Positions 41,565 through 50,087 of a stretch of DNA of 64,000 nt are shown piece by piece. A model generated the notes under the pieces. That model saw nothing but the letters and a program-made list of their open reading frames with translations, was not told the origin of the DNA and made no database searches. The translations under genes and the position numbers were made by a program. Each line of letters begins with the position of its first letter. Positions within the stretch are counted from its first letter, which is position 1. This stretch comes from Blautia luti (GTDB lineage: Bacteria > Bacillota > Clostridia > Lachnospirales > Lachnospiraceae): NCBI RefSeq assembly GCF_013304735.1, contig NZ_JAAITI010000017.1, forward strand, positions 1-64,000, given 5' to 3'.

Positions 41565-42437
41565 ATGAATGACCTTCTCTTCTCCGTTTTTCCAAATGAA
41601 AACTTTGTTGATATCGGACTATACCAATATGGCTGGGAGCACTGCGCTCCGGCACATTCATTCGGCCCGGCCGCACGAAACCATTATATTTTTCATTATG
41701 TGATCTCCGGTACAGGAACTCTGATGGCAGACAATTCCGCAGGAGAGACCATCACCTATCAGGTAAAAAGCGGCCAGGGTTTCATGCTTTTTCCCGGTCA
41801 GATCAACACCTACATTGCAGATACCGACTTTCCATGGGAGTACACCTGGGTGGAATTTGACGGGCTCCGGGCAAAAGAGATCGTGGAAACTGCAGGTTTA
41901 AGTCCGGACCATCCGGTCTATCACAGCCACTCTGCAGATCTCCGCCAGAAAATGATGGAGGAAATGCTTTATATCAGCCATAATTCCCAGGAATCACCCT
42001 TTCATCTTATCGGACATACCTGGCTTTTTCTGGATTACTTTATGCGCTCTACTGAAACTGTCCGCATGAAACAGGATGGAAGTATCCGTGATTTTTATAT
42101 CAAGGAGGCGCTCTCTTTTATTGAACAGAATTTCCAGAATGATATTTCCATTGAGGATATCGCAGCCTGCTGCGGCCTGAACCGAAGCTACTTCGGTAAG
42201 ATCTTCCACGACACCATCGGACGTTCTCCCCAGGAATTCCTGATCAGCTATCGCATGACCAAAGCTGCAGAACTTCTTAAGATCACAGCCCTGTCTATCG
42301 CAGATATCGGAAATGCAGTCGGATATCCCAATCAGCTGCATTTTTCCCGGGCTTTCAAAAATGTATACGGAATGTCGCCAAGAAACTGGCGGATGAAAAA
42401 CAGACTTATTGAAAAAAAGCCTCCGGCCAGAAAATAG
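41565..42437 (+). CDS. AraC family regulator of alpha-galactoside use
   Basis: This 290-residue regulator has an N-terminal cupin sensor domain (HYVISGTGTLMAD, KSGQGFMLFPGQINTY) and a C-terminal AraC double helix-turn-helix (ISIEDIAACCGLNRSYFGKIFHDTIGRSPQEFLISYRM and IADIGNAVGYPNQLHFSRAFKNVYGMSPRNWR). This plan matches RafR/MsmR activators of raffinose operons. It is divergently transcribed from the ABC/alpha-galactosidase operon, which is the usual layout for such activators. The start is ATG 41565, with AAAGGA 7 bases upstream; in-frame ATGs further upstream lack a site. It ends in a strong terminator shared with glyS. Confidence 0.92.
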   Translation: MNDLLFSVFPNENFVDIGLYQYGWEHCAPAHSFGPAARNHYIFHYVISGTGTLMADNSAGETITYQVKSGQGFMLFPGQINTYIADTDFPWEYTWVEFDGLRAKEIVETAGLSPDHPVYHSHSADLRQKMMEEMLYISHNSQESPFHLIGHTWLFLDYFMRSTETVRMKQDGSIRDFYIKEALSFIEQNFQNDISIEDIAACCGLNRSYFGKIFHDTIGRSPQEFLISYRMTKAAELLKITALSIADIGNAVGYPNQLHFSRAFKNVYGMSPRNWRMKNRLIEKKPPARK

Positions 42438-42450
42438 CCGGAGGTTTTTT
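42411..42450. terminator. Bidirectional terminator between the AraC gene and glyS
   Basis: CCTCCGGC and GCCGGAGG form an 8-bp GC-rich stem. Six T follow on plus and seven on minus. The AraC stop codon lies within the hairpin. Confidence 0.9.
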
Positions 42451-42468
42451 ATTAAAAAATTTATTTAC

Positions 42469-43863
42469 TTAAAATGTAAATTTATCAGCAAAGTATGCAT
42501 CAAGCTCATCGATCTTCACACGTACCTGCTCCATAGTGTCACGGTCACGGACTGTAACTGCACCGTCATTCTCAGACTCGAAGTCATAAGTGATACAGAA
42601 CGGAGTACCGATCTCATCCTGTCTGCGGTAACGTTTACCGATATTTCCACGGTCATCGTACTCACAGTTGTACTTCTTGGAAAGCTGCTGGTAGATCTTC
42701 TCAGCACCCTCGTTAAGCTTCTTGGAAAGCGGAAGCACACCGATCTTAACCGGTGCAAGTACCGGATGGAAATGAAGGACTGTACGGACATCGTTCTTCT
42801 CTTCATCCAGAACTTCCTCATCGTAAGCGCTGCAGAGGAAAGCAAGTACCATACGGTCTGCTCCAAGTGATGGCTCGATAACATATGGGATATATTTCTG
42901 TTTCTTCTCATCATCAAAGTATGTGAGATCCTGGCCGGATACATTCTGATGCTGTGTCAGGTCATAATCTGTTCTGTCAGCGATTCCCCAGAGCTCACCC
43001 CATCCGAATGGGAAAAGGAATTCCACATCTGTGGTAGCCTTGCTGTAGAAGCTCAGCTCTTCCTTATCATGGTCACGGTAACGAACCTCATCATCCTTAA
43101 GTCCGAGAGCACTCAGCCAGTCAAGGCAGAACTTCTTCCAGTATGCAAACCACTCAAGATCTGTATCCGGCTCGCAGAAGAACTCAAGCTCCATCTGCTC
43201 GAACTCACGGGTACGGAATGTGAAGTTACCCGGTGTGATCTCGTTACGGAAGGATTTACCAATCTGGCCGATACCAAACGGGATCTTTTTACGGGATGTT
43301 CTCTGTACGTTTTTGAAGTTTACGAAAATACCCTGTGCAGTCTCCGGTCTTAAATATACAGTATTCTTGGCATCTTCGGTAACACCCTGGAATGTCTTGA
43401 ACATCAGATTGAACTGACGGATATCTGTGAAGTTGTGTTTACCACAGCTCGGACATCCTACCTCGTGTTCTTTGATGAAGTCCATCATCTTCTCCTGGGA
43501 CCATGCATCTACGCTTCCCTCAATGGCAATGTCATGCTCTGCACAAAAGTCCTCAATGAGCTTATCTGCACGGAAACGCTCGTGGCACTCTTTACAGTCC
43601 ATAAGAGGATCAGAAAATCCGCCAAGATGTCCGGAAGCGATCCATGTCTGCGGGTTCATAAGGATCGCACAGTCAACACCTACATTGTACGGAGACTCCT
43701 GAATGAATTTCTGCCACCATGCACGTTTTACGTTATTTTTAAGCTCTACACCGAGATTTCCATAATCCCATGTGTTTGCCAGGCCGCCGTAGATCTCGGA
43801 ACCCGGGTAAACAAATCCTCTGGCTTTTGCAAGAGCTACGATCTTTTCCATTGTTTTTTCCAT
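42469..43863 (-). CDS. glyS: Glycyl-tRNA synthetase (alpha2 type)
   Basis: This class II synthetase charges tRNA-Gly. It is the homodimeric form of 464 residues, not the alpha2-beta2 form. Visible are the N-terminal [27 protein letters not shown] (motif 1 region), an inserted four-cysteine zinc ribbon (CKECHERF ... CPSCGKHNF), [25 protein letters not shown] (motif 2) and [17 protein letters not shown] (motif 3), with a C-terminal anticodon domain. The start is ATG 43863 with GAGGAG upstream. A strong promoter precedes it. The leader is too short for a T-box. Confidence 0.96.
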   Translation of the reverse strand: MEKTMEKIVALAKARGFVYPGSEIYGGLANTWDYGNLGVELKNNVKRAWWQKFIQESPYNVGVDCAILMNPQTWIASGHLGGFSDPLMDCKECHERFRADKLIEDFCAEHDIAIEGSVDAWSQEKMMDFIKEHEVGCPSCGKHNFTDIRQFNLMFKTFQGVTEDAKNTVYLRPETAQGIFVNFKNVQRTSRKKIPFGIGQIGKSFRNEITPGNFTFRTREFEQMELEFFCEPDTDLEWFAYWKKFCLDWLSALGLKDDEVRYRDHDKEELSFYSKATTDVEFLFPFGWGELWGIADRTDYDLTQHQNVSGQDLTYFDDEKKQKYIPYVIEPSLGADRMVLAFLCSAYDEEVLDEEKNDVRTVLHFHPVLAPVKIGVLPLSKKLNEGAEKIYQQLSKKYNCEYDDRGNIGKRYRRQDEIGTPFCITYDFESENDGAVTVRDRDTMEQVRVKIDELDAYFADKFTF

Positions 43864-43949
43864 GATTTCTCTCCTCTTGACTTGCAGCTGTTCCGCCAAA
43901 TGCGTCCGAAAAGCTCCGGAAAAAGCTGCTTTTTTACATTTTTGGTCTT

Positions 43950-43978
43950 ATTATACTAGTATCCTCATGATTTTTCAA
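43950..43978 (-). promoter_or_regulatory. Promoter of glyS
   Basis: TTGAAA and TATAAT are 17 bases apart on minus. The glyS ATG lies about 85 bases downstream. Confidence 0.72.
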
Positions 43979-44056
43979 GGATATTTCCATTTGCATTGCA
44001 TCCTGTCCTGCTTTTGAAAAATAAATCGTTACGGTTATTCCGCAGCCGGCAGTGAT

Positions 44057-44815
44057 CTATCTCATCAATTCCAGGATCTCCAGACTTTTAAACCGCTTGT
44101 CTGTATTCAGCTCCGTATACCGGTAAATGTGGCGTTCCAGTTCCCGCAGCACATCATCCCGCACTGTAAACGTATACAGCTTTGCCAGGGGGGACACGGC
44201 TATGTAGCGCATGGCATACAGGGCAGCCGCTGAGATCCGTTTCCTGTCCATGGCCATCCTGCTGCAGTCCGCACACAGGATTCCATGCTCGTCCTGGGAG
44301 AAAAAAAGCTCTCCATTTTCTTCTTCCGTAAGCTCTCTCCCGCAGCCTGCACACTGAAACAGCTGCGGCATCACGCCCTGGATCACCATGGTCCGCAGTT
44401 CATAGATACAGCGCACCAGCCGGTCTTCAATATGGGGATTCAAAATGGCTTTGATGGTCACATAGAGAAGATTCATCATCTCCTTCTCGTCTGTTCCCTC
44501 TTTACCAAAATAATCCGCCAGTTCCAGGAAATAATATCCGTAGTAAACTCCCGGCTGCTGGGTGGCCAGTTCCACAAAATGATGCTGTACGCTGACCTGG
44601 TTGAGATTATAACTTGTCCTTCCCTCATAAAGGGTAAAACTTCCGAATACAAACGGATTGGCTGCTGCCATAAACGGACTGTTCTGCCGCCTTGCTCCCT
44701 TGGCAAAGGCGGAAATCTTTCCCCTCTCTCTTGTGAGAAGGACGATCCGCTTGTCATAGTCGCCTACCGGCATGGCAGAAAGCACCACTCCCTGTACGGT
44801 AATCAGATCACTCAT
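44057..44815 (-). CDS. recO: DNA repair protein RecO
   Basis: RecO loads RecA onto SSB-coated single-stranded DNA in the RecFOR pathway. The 252-residue protein has an N-terminal OB fold (TVQGVVLSAMPVGDYDKRIVLLTRERGKISAFAKGARR), a helical middle and a C4 zinc finger made by CAGCG and CADC. Its ATG is two bases after the era stop, so it is co-transcribed with era as in many Firmicutes. Confidence 0.95.
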   Translation of the reverse strand: MSDLITVQGVVLSAMPVGDYDKRIVLLTRERGKISAFAKGARRQNSPFMAAANPFVFGSFTLYEGRTSYNLNQVSVQHHFVELATQQPGVYYGYYFLELADYFGKEGTDEKEMMNLLYVTIKAILNPHIEDRLVRCIYELRTMVIQGVMPQLFQCAGCGRELTEEENGELFFSQDEHGILCADCSRMAMDRKRISAAALYAMRYIAVSPLAKLYTFTVRDDVLRELERHIYRYTELNTDKRFKSLEILELMR

Positions 44816-44817
44816 TT

Positions 44818-45726
44818 TCAGATTTCTTTCTTATCATATCCAAAGTTCTTGATCAGGAAATCACTGTCTCTCCAGTTCTTAGTCACCTTGACCCAGAGCT
44901 TCAGGTTTACCTTTGCTTCCAGCATACGCTCCAGCTCATAGCGGGCATTGCTTCCGATCTTTTTCAGCATGGCACCCTGTTTTCCGATGATGATGCCTTT
45001 GTGGGAATTACGCTCGCAGATGATGGTCGCATCAATATCTATGATGTTGCTTCTTCCCGGACGTTTCTTCATCCGGTCGATGGCAACGGCGATCCCGTGA
45101 GGGATCTCCTCATCCAGTGCATGCAGAGCCTTCTCACGGATGATCTCTGCGGCGATCTGGCGCTGAGGCTGATCGGTAACTGTATCCTCATCATAGAACA
45201 TCGGTCCGTACGGAAGATATTTGAAAATACTGGGGATGATATCCTGCGTATTTTTTCCACGGAGGGCTGAACACGGAATGATCTCAGCGAAATCGCAGAT
45301 CTTGCGGTAAGTATCGATGGCAGGAAGAAGTTCTTCTTTCTTTACGGTATCAATCTTGTTGATGATAAGGATCACAGGAACTCCCACTTTCTGCAGCTGC
45401 TCGGCAATGTGGCGCTCTCCTGCACCTACAAATGTGGACGGCTCCACCAGCCACATAATAGCATCTACTTCCTTCAGCGTTCTCTCCGCAACCTGCACCA
45501 TGTATTCTCCAAGCTTGTTTTTTGCCTTGTGGATACCTGGTGTATCCAGAAATACGATCTGTCCCTGATCACAGGTGTATACGGTCTGTATCTTGTTTCT
45601 GGTTGTCTGTGGCTTGTTTGATGTGATGGCGATCTTCTGTCCGATAAGATGGTTCATCAGTGTGGATTTTCCAACGTTGGGTCTTCCGATGATCGCAACA
45701 AAACCTGATTTAAAATTGTTATCCAT
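44818..45726 (-). CDS. era: GTPase Era
   Basis: Era is a ribosome-assembly GTPase that binds the 3' end of 16S rRNA. In 302 residues it has the G motifs GRPNVGKSTLMNHL (G1), DTPGIHK (G3) and NKID (G4), then a KH RNA-binding domain (EMLKKIGSNARYELE-like segment IGKQGAMLKKIGSNARYELERML). AGAGGA precedes ATG 45726. It forms an operon with recO. Confidence 0.96.
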   Translation of the reverse strand: MDNNFKSGFVAIIGRPNVGKSTLMNHLIGQKIAITSNKPQTTRNKIQTVYTCDQGQIVFLDTPGIHKAKNKLGEYMVQVAERTLKEVDAIMWLVEPSTFVGAGERHIAEQLQKVGVPVILIINKIDTVKKEELLPAIDTYRKICDFAEIIPCSALRGKNTQDIIPSIFKYLPYGPMFYDEDTVTDQPQRQIAAEIIREKALHALDEEIPHGIAVAIDRMKKRPGRSNIIDIDATIICERNSHKGIIIGKQGAMLKKIGSNARYELERMLEAKVNLKLWVKVTKNWRDSDFLIKNFGYDKKEI

Positions 45727-45755
45727 TCTTTATCCTCTCATAATTCTATTACAGC

Positions 45756-45781
45756 CTGCTGTCCCATTTAACGGACAGCAG
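45756..45781 (-). terminator. Hairpin after the M16C protease gene, possible terminator
   Basis: A perfect 9-bp stem (CTGCTGTCC/GGACAGCAG) with an 8-base loop lies between the protease and era genes. No clean T run follows on minus, so it may be a weak terminator or an mRNA-stability element. Confidence 0.5.
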
Positions 45782-45791
45782 ACTTTGTTTC

Positions 45792-48716
45792 TCAGCAGCC
45801 GATCAGCGGCTTCACTTCCATAAATACATCTTCTGCCTTCTCGATGGCAGTCTCACTTCCCACTACGCAGATCTGCTCATCAGAAAGTACTGCTTCTACA
45901 AGAGCTGCCAATTTCTGGATATCCTCCTTCTGCGCTCCGAGGATCTGATTTCTTTCCTTCTGGAGCATATCCTCTGTAACATTGGAGAAATATGCGGTTT
46001 TTGAGATACTTCCCTGCATCTGCGGAGTTCTCGGCACATCCTTGTTGCTGATCGTTCCGATGATATATTTTGTCATCTCACGCTCGTCTGCCTCAAAGGC
46101 ACGGATATAATCCGGCACTCCCTGGTATACTTCCAGGGTTCTCTTTAGATGGGGGTCACGGTAGGATACCAGGAAGCTCTCTCCGTTTCTCTTAAAGCCA
46201 CTCATGCAGCCATACGCTCCACCCTTTACACGAAGGTTGATCCAGAGATAATCGTAGCTTAAGATCACTTTCAGGATCTCCAGTGCACCGGTATACTCCA
46301 GGCCTTTTTTGCGGAAGTTTCCATTCTGTGCCACATACTGGACCTGGCCGGAGGTCTTGAAGGCTTCGTTTTTCTTTATGCAGGGGGCCTGCTTCACAGG
46401 CTCCGGCTTCTGTCCGTTAAACAAGACTTTCTTAATTTCGGCAGCCTGTGTTTTCACTGTATCCAGGGACTCTCTCTCTCCGGTGTAGCTTACACAGAAA
46501 TTCTCCGGACGAAGAACCTCCTCCATCACTTTGCGGAGATTTTTTACGATCTCGTCCTTGCAGCTGTCAAAATCTTTTTCCAGTTTTTCGATAAACTGAT
46601 AATATCCGATCCCTGCCATCTCATCCTGGAAGGCAGCCATCGGGGATGCATAGGAAGCACCGCGGAGAACGGCGGTGGAATGGCCTGCACTTGCAAGGCT
46701 GGCCTGGGCTCTGGATTTCACTCTGGCAATGATCTCATAGAGACGTTTGGTGTCTGTAAGTTTGGAAGTTGTAAGAACTTCACGGATCATGGAGAACATG
46801 AAATCCATCTCCGGATACAAAGCTTTGCCTCTTACAGCAAACATGGCACGGAATGCATCGGTATCCTGGGCATCATCAAAAACCTCGATTCCATAGGAAA
46901 TGCCGCCGGTTCTTGCATTCACCTCATTGAACAGTTCACCATAACTGTAGTTTTCTGTATCCACTGCTCCAAGCACAGATTTTAAAAGTCCCAGATAATG
47001 GACAGTATTTACATCAAAGTCATGGATCTCAAAAAGAAGATCTGCATAACCGATTCCATTGGTGCATACATCATGATACAGAAACAGGCTGTCATCTACG
47101 TAATGTTCCTCATTTGTCAGTCCTGTGATCTCTTTTTTGATATCTTCTCTGGAAAGCATCGGGATACAGGTCAGTGCTTCCGGATCTTCCTCGGATTCCT
47201 GATAAGCTTCCAGGGCTTTTGTATTCTCTACCATCCGGGTAAGCTCTTCATCAGAAAGGCTCTTTCTGTAATTCTCCAGTTTTTCTTCCAGTTCTTTGTC
47301 TCTCTTAGCAGCAAGGCCTTTCTCCGGTACCAGGGAAAGGATCGCGCCATGGGTATTATCCAGAAGATATTTACGGATCAGATCCTCAAAATATCCCTCT
47401 TCCAGAGCTTTTTTGAGGAACTCAAATCCCTCAAGAAGCTGTACTTCACAGAACGGCTTTGTATCGTCATAAAGCCAGCTGCTTAAAATATCCAGGCCAT
47501 ACATCAGTCCCTTCGGATAGGAAGAGAAATCTGCCTCACGGAAACGGAATTCGTAGTAGTTGATTCCGGCTGTTACTGCCTTCTTGTCGATACCTTCCTC
47601 CATGATCTTTGTGAGGGTGTCACGGATCACTTTGACAAATTCCTCTTTCTGGCTTAAGTTGGCTCCCTTTGCCACGATGGAGAAATAGGTCTGTTTGATT
47701 CCATCCTCAAAGGAGCCATAGATATCCTTGCCGATCTTTGCATCCAGAAGTGCCTGTTTCAGCGGTGCACCCGGTGCGCTTAAAAGTGCGTAATCCAGGA
47801 CTTCGAAAGCAAGACTTAAGTTGATATCTGCTGCCTCGCCCACAACCATATTGTAGGAAAGATAAGTGTTATCCTCTTCTCCTTCGTCCTCTGACACCGG
47901 ATAATTTTTCTGGATATCTTTTACCTGGGCAAAAGCTTCCTGATCCCGGATCTGGGAATCAATGGCAAGGGAATCAAAGGCAGACAGATAATGGCTGTCA
48001 ATAAACTCCAGTTTCTCCTCCATATCCATGTTTCCATAGAGATAGATAAAGCTGTTGGACGGATGATAGTACTGTCTGTGGAAATCCAGGAATTCCTCGT
48101 AACTGAGATCCGGGATATTTACAGGATCTCCGCCGGACTCACAGCCATAGGTGGTATCCGGGAACAGGGAATTCATGATCTCACGCTCCAGAACATCGTC
48201 CGGTGAGGAAAAAGCACCTTTCATTTCGTTGTAAACAACACCATTGTACTTCAGCGGTCCTTCTTTCTGTTCCAGATGATAGTTCCAGCCCTCCTGGCGG
48301 AAAATCTCCTCTTTTTTGTAAATGTTCGGATAGAACACCGCATCCAGATACACATGCATCAGATTCTGGAAATCCCGGTCATTACAGCTGGCTACAGGGT
48401 AGCAGGTTTTGTCCGGGTAGGTCATGGCATTGAGGAAGGTATTGAGAGATCCTTTTACCAGCTCTACAAAAGGATCCTTCAGCGGAAATTCCCTGGAGCC
48501 GCACAGTACGCTGTGTTCCAGGATATGAGCAACACCTGTGCTGTTTTTGGGCGGTGTGCGGAATGCAATATTAAAAACCTTATTCTCATCACTGTTCTCG
48601 ATGAGCATCACTCTGGCTCCTGTTTTTTTGTGTCTCAGAAGCCATCCTTTTGAATGAATATCCTGAAGCTCCTCTTCCTTCAGGACTTCATATGCGTTCA
48701 GATGATTGGGATTCAT
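45792..48716 (-). CDS. M16C family zinc metalloprotease (presequence-protease/insulinase type)
   Basis: This 974-residue protein is a two-lobed M16C peptidase related to mitochondrial PreP and bacterial insulinase-like enzymes, which degrade short peptides inside a closed chamber. The inverted zinc motif is HILEH (His64, Glu67, His68), followed by SVLCGSREFPLKDPFVEL and LNAMTYPDKTCYPVAS. The second half is the inactive partner lobe with the RGGAYGC-like segment VKGGAYGCMSGFKRNGESF. No signal peptide is present, so it acts in the cytoplasm. I chose ATG 48716, with AGGAGG 10 bases upstream; the longer reading extends through the preceding terminator zone. Confidence 0.93.
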   Translation of the reverse strand: MNPNHLNAYEVLKEEELQDIHSKGWLLRHKKTGARVMLIENSDENKVFNIAFRTPPKNSTGVAHILEHSVLCGSREFPLKDPFVELVKGSLNTFLNAMTYPDKTCYPVASCNDRDFQNLMHVYLDAVFYPNIYKKEEIFRQEGWNYHLEQKEGPLKYNGVVYNEMKGAFSSPDDVLEREIMNSLFPDTTYGCESGGDPVNIPDLSYEEFLDFHRQYYHPSNSFIYLYGNMDMEEKLEFIDSHYLSAFDSLAIDSQIRDQEAFAQVKDIQKNYPVSEDEGEEDNTYLSYNMVVGEAADINLSLAFEVLDYALLSAPGAPLKQALLDAKIGKDIYGSFEDGIKQTYFSIVAKGANLSQKEEFVKVIRDTLTKIMEEGIDKKAVTAGINYYEFRFREADFSSYPKGLMYGLDILSSWLYDDTKPFCEVQLLEGFEFLKKALEEGYFEDLIRKYLLDNTHGAILSLVPEKGLAAKRDKELEEKLENYRKSLSDEELTRMVENTKALEAYQESEEDPEALTCIPMLSREDIKKEITGLTNEEHYVDDSLFLYHDVCTNGIGYADLLFEIHDFDVNTVHYLGLLKSVLGAVDTENYSYGELFNEVNARTGGISYGIEVFDDAQDTDAFRAMFAVRGKALYPEMDFMFSMIREVLTTSKLTDTKRLYEIIARVKSRAQASLASAGHSTAVLRGASYASPMAAFQDEMAGIGYYQFIEKLEKDFDSCKDEIVKNLRKVMEEVLRPENFCVSYTGERESLDTVKTQAAEIKKVLFNGQKPEPVKQAPCIKKNEAFKTSGQVQYVAQNGNFRKKGLEYTGALEILKVILSYDYLWINLRVKGGAYGCMSGFKRNGESFLVSYRDPHLKRTLEVYQGVPDYIRAFEADEREMTKYIIGTISNKDVPRTPQMQGSISKTAYFSNVTEDMLQKERNQILGAQKEDIQKLAALVEAVLSDEQICVVGSETAIEKAEDVFMEVKPLIGC

Positions 48717-48805
48717 AAAATAGTAACCTCCTGAATGTTTCTCTTCACACCCGACATGGATCTTCGTTGAAAAAATCTCAGAATATTTTATCGGATGCAT
48801 GGCAA

Positions 48806-48836
48806 CAAAAGGCTGCCTGAGTATTCAGACAGCCTG
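48806..48836 (-). terminator. Terminator of the gene ending at 48858
   Basis: AGGCTG-CTGA pairs with TCAG-CAGCCT around a 4-base loop, followed by TTTTGTT on minus. Confidence 0.75.
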
Positions 48837-48857
48837 AAACGGAAAGCTCATTGCCTC

Positions 48858-49436
48858 CTAAATGTTTCCTTCATTGGGATAATACTGCCTGTAGATCTCT
48901 CTGGCAGCTCTTGTGATGATTCCAAGCTCAGCTTCCATTCCAAGATTAGCCGGAAGCTCCACAGCTGTTTCCCTGATGTCTCTCTGGACCTTGGCCTTCG
49001 CACTGTCCTCCTTGATGTGGATCAGTCCGAAAATCGTTGTGTTATAGGATTTATCTGTCTGACAGAGATCCATGTAGACCAGAACCAGATGACAGCATTC
49101 CCGGTAAAGAAGCTCCTCATAAAGGCCGCCCTTTTCCTGGAGTTCCTGAAATTTCAACTTCTTAAGATACTTACCTATCTCTTTCTTCGCACTTCTTGTG
49201 CCAAAGAATCTGGAAGCGGAATTCCGGTTAAACTCCATGGTCATCCAGAGACCGAGATAACCGTCTGCCCTGGTATCACCAGTCTCGGATTTATCGCTGT
49301 AACGGATATCCCAGAGTTCCTTACGGATCTTATTTTCTTCCGGTTCTTCTCCTGCTGCAATGGACTGCTCCAGAAGCTTCAGACGCTCCATGGGATCTTT
49401 CTCTCTATAGTATTTCGCAATTGTTGGTGTATCCAT
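48858..49436 (-). CDS. Uncharacterised cytoplasmic protein
   Basis: I do not recognise this 192-residue protein. It is soluble and mainly helical, rich in Glu, Lys and Tyr, with an N-terminal YYREKDPMERLKLLE, a central MTMEFNRNSASRFFG and a cysteine pair in LLYRECCHLVLVYMDLC. No catalytic motif is obvious. AGGAGG lies 8 bases before ATG 49436, so it is a genuine gene. It is flanked by the DUF5662 gene upstream and its own terminator downstream. The steady codon use indicates a resident rather than a recent arrival. Confidence 0.8.
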   Translation of the reverse strand: MDTPTIAKYYREKDPMERLKLLEQSIAAGEEPEENKIRKELWDIRYSDKSETGDTRADGYLGLWMTMEFNRNSASRFFGTRSAKKEIGKYLKKLKFQELQEKGGLYEELLYRECCHLVLVYMDLCQTDKSYNTTIFGLIHIKEDSAKAKVQRDIRETAVELPANLGMEAELGIITRAAREIYRQYYPNEGNI

Positions 49437-49493
49437 TCATTCTTCCTCCTGATATCTGAATATTATATCAGACAACCTGCCAAAAATACACCC

Positions 49494-50087
49494 CTATCTG
49501 TGATTTCGAAGCTTTTTCCCAGGGCTTTTCACTTTTTTTCCGTGGTTATCACATAGATATACATTGCGGATATACCACAGGGTCTTATCCTCTCCGTATT
49601 TATCCAGGATCCGGAGAAGTCCCTCCAGCTCTTTCTTTGTCTGTGGGTGGATAAACCACAGCTTCTCCTTGCTTTTCAGAAAATACTGCAATGGTTCATG
49701 ATAGGTATATTCCTCTCCCAGATAGTTTCTGGATGCACTGATCCGGTCCATGACCATTTCCGCCACATATTTTCTGGGCATTCTGGCTCCCATGATCACA
49801 TGCTCACCGTCAAGGGAATAGTCTACCCAATGTTCAAAATGGTGTCTGTTTCTTCCCTTATGGTGCAGCCAGGACATGGATACGCCGGTTGCCTCACGTT
49901 CTGCGTTGTTGGGGCTTCTTGTCCCCTGATAATATTTACAGCCTACCAGAAATTCCGTCGGGGAATATTTGGACAGGTCATGAAGCAATCCCTGCTTATA
50001 TAACCCGATACGAAAACAATATTTCATCACCAGAAGCTTATGCCTCGTGATGGTCCTGAAGTGCAGCCACGGGTGCCATGATCGCAT
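49494..50087 (-). CDS. DUF5662 family protein
   Basis: This 197-residue protein matches the DUF5662 pattern: RHKLLVMKYCFRIGLYKQGLLHDLSKYSPTEF at residues 14-45, then GCKYYQGTRSPNNAER and WLHHKGRNRHHFEHWVDY. Regularly placed His and Asp residues (HD in LLHDLSK, HH, HH, H) resemble an HD-type metal site, so a phosphohydrolase function is possible but unproven. The start is ATG 50087 after GGAGGCGGAG, and it overlaps the end of the GH13 gene by 50 bases in another frame. The coupling suggests a shared transcript exoA-GH13-DUF5662. Confidence 0.83.
   Translation of the reverse strand: MRSWHPWLHFRTITRHKLLVMKYCFRIGLYKQGLLHDLSKYSPTEFLVGCKYYQGTRSPNNAEREATGVSMSWLHHKGRNRHHFEHWVDYSLDGEHVIMGARMPRKYVAEMVMDRISASRNYLGEEYTYHEPLQYFLKSKEKLWFIHPQTKKELEGLLRILDKYGEDKTLWYIRNVYLCDNHGKKVKSPGKKLRNHR

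Noticed and set aside
43864-44056. Possible glycine T-box upstream of glyS
   Set aside because: The leader is about 80 bases, too short for a T-box, and the T-box consensus sequence and an antiterminator pairing are not seen.
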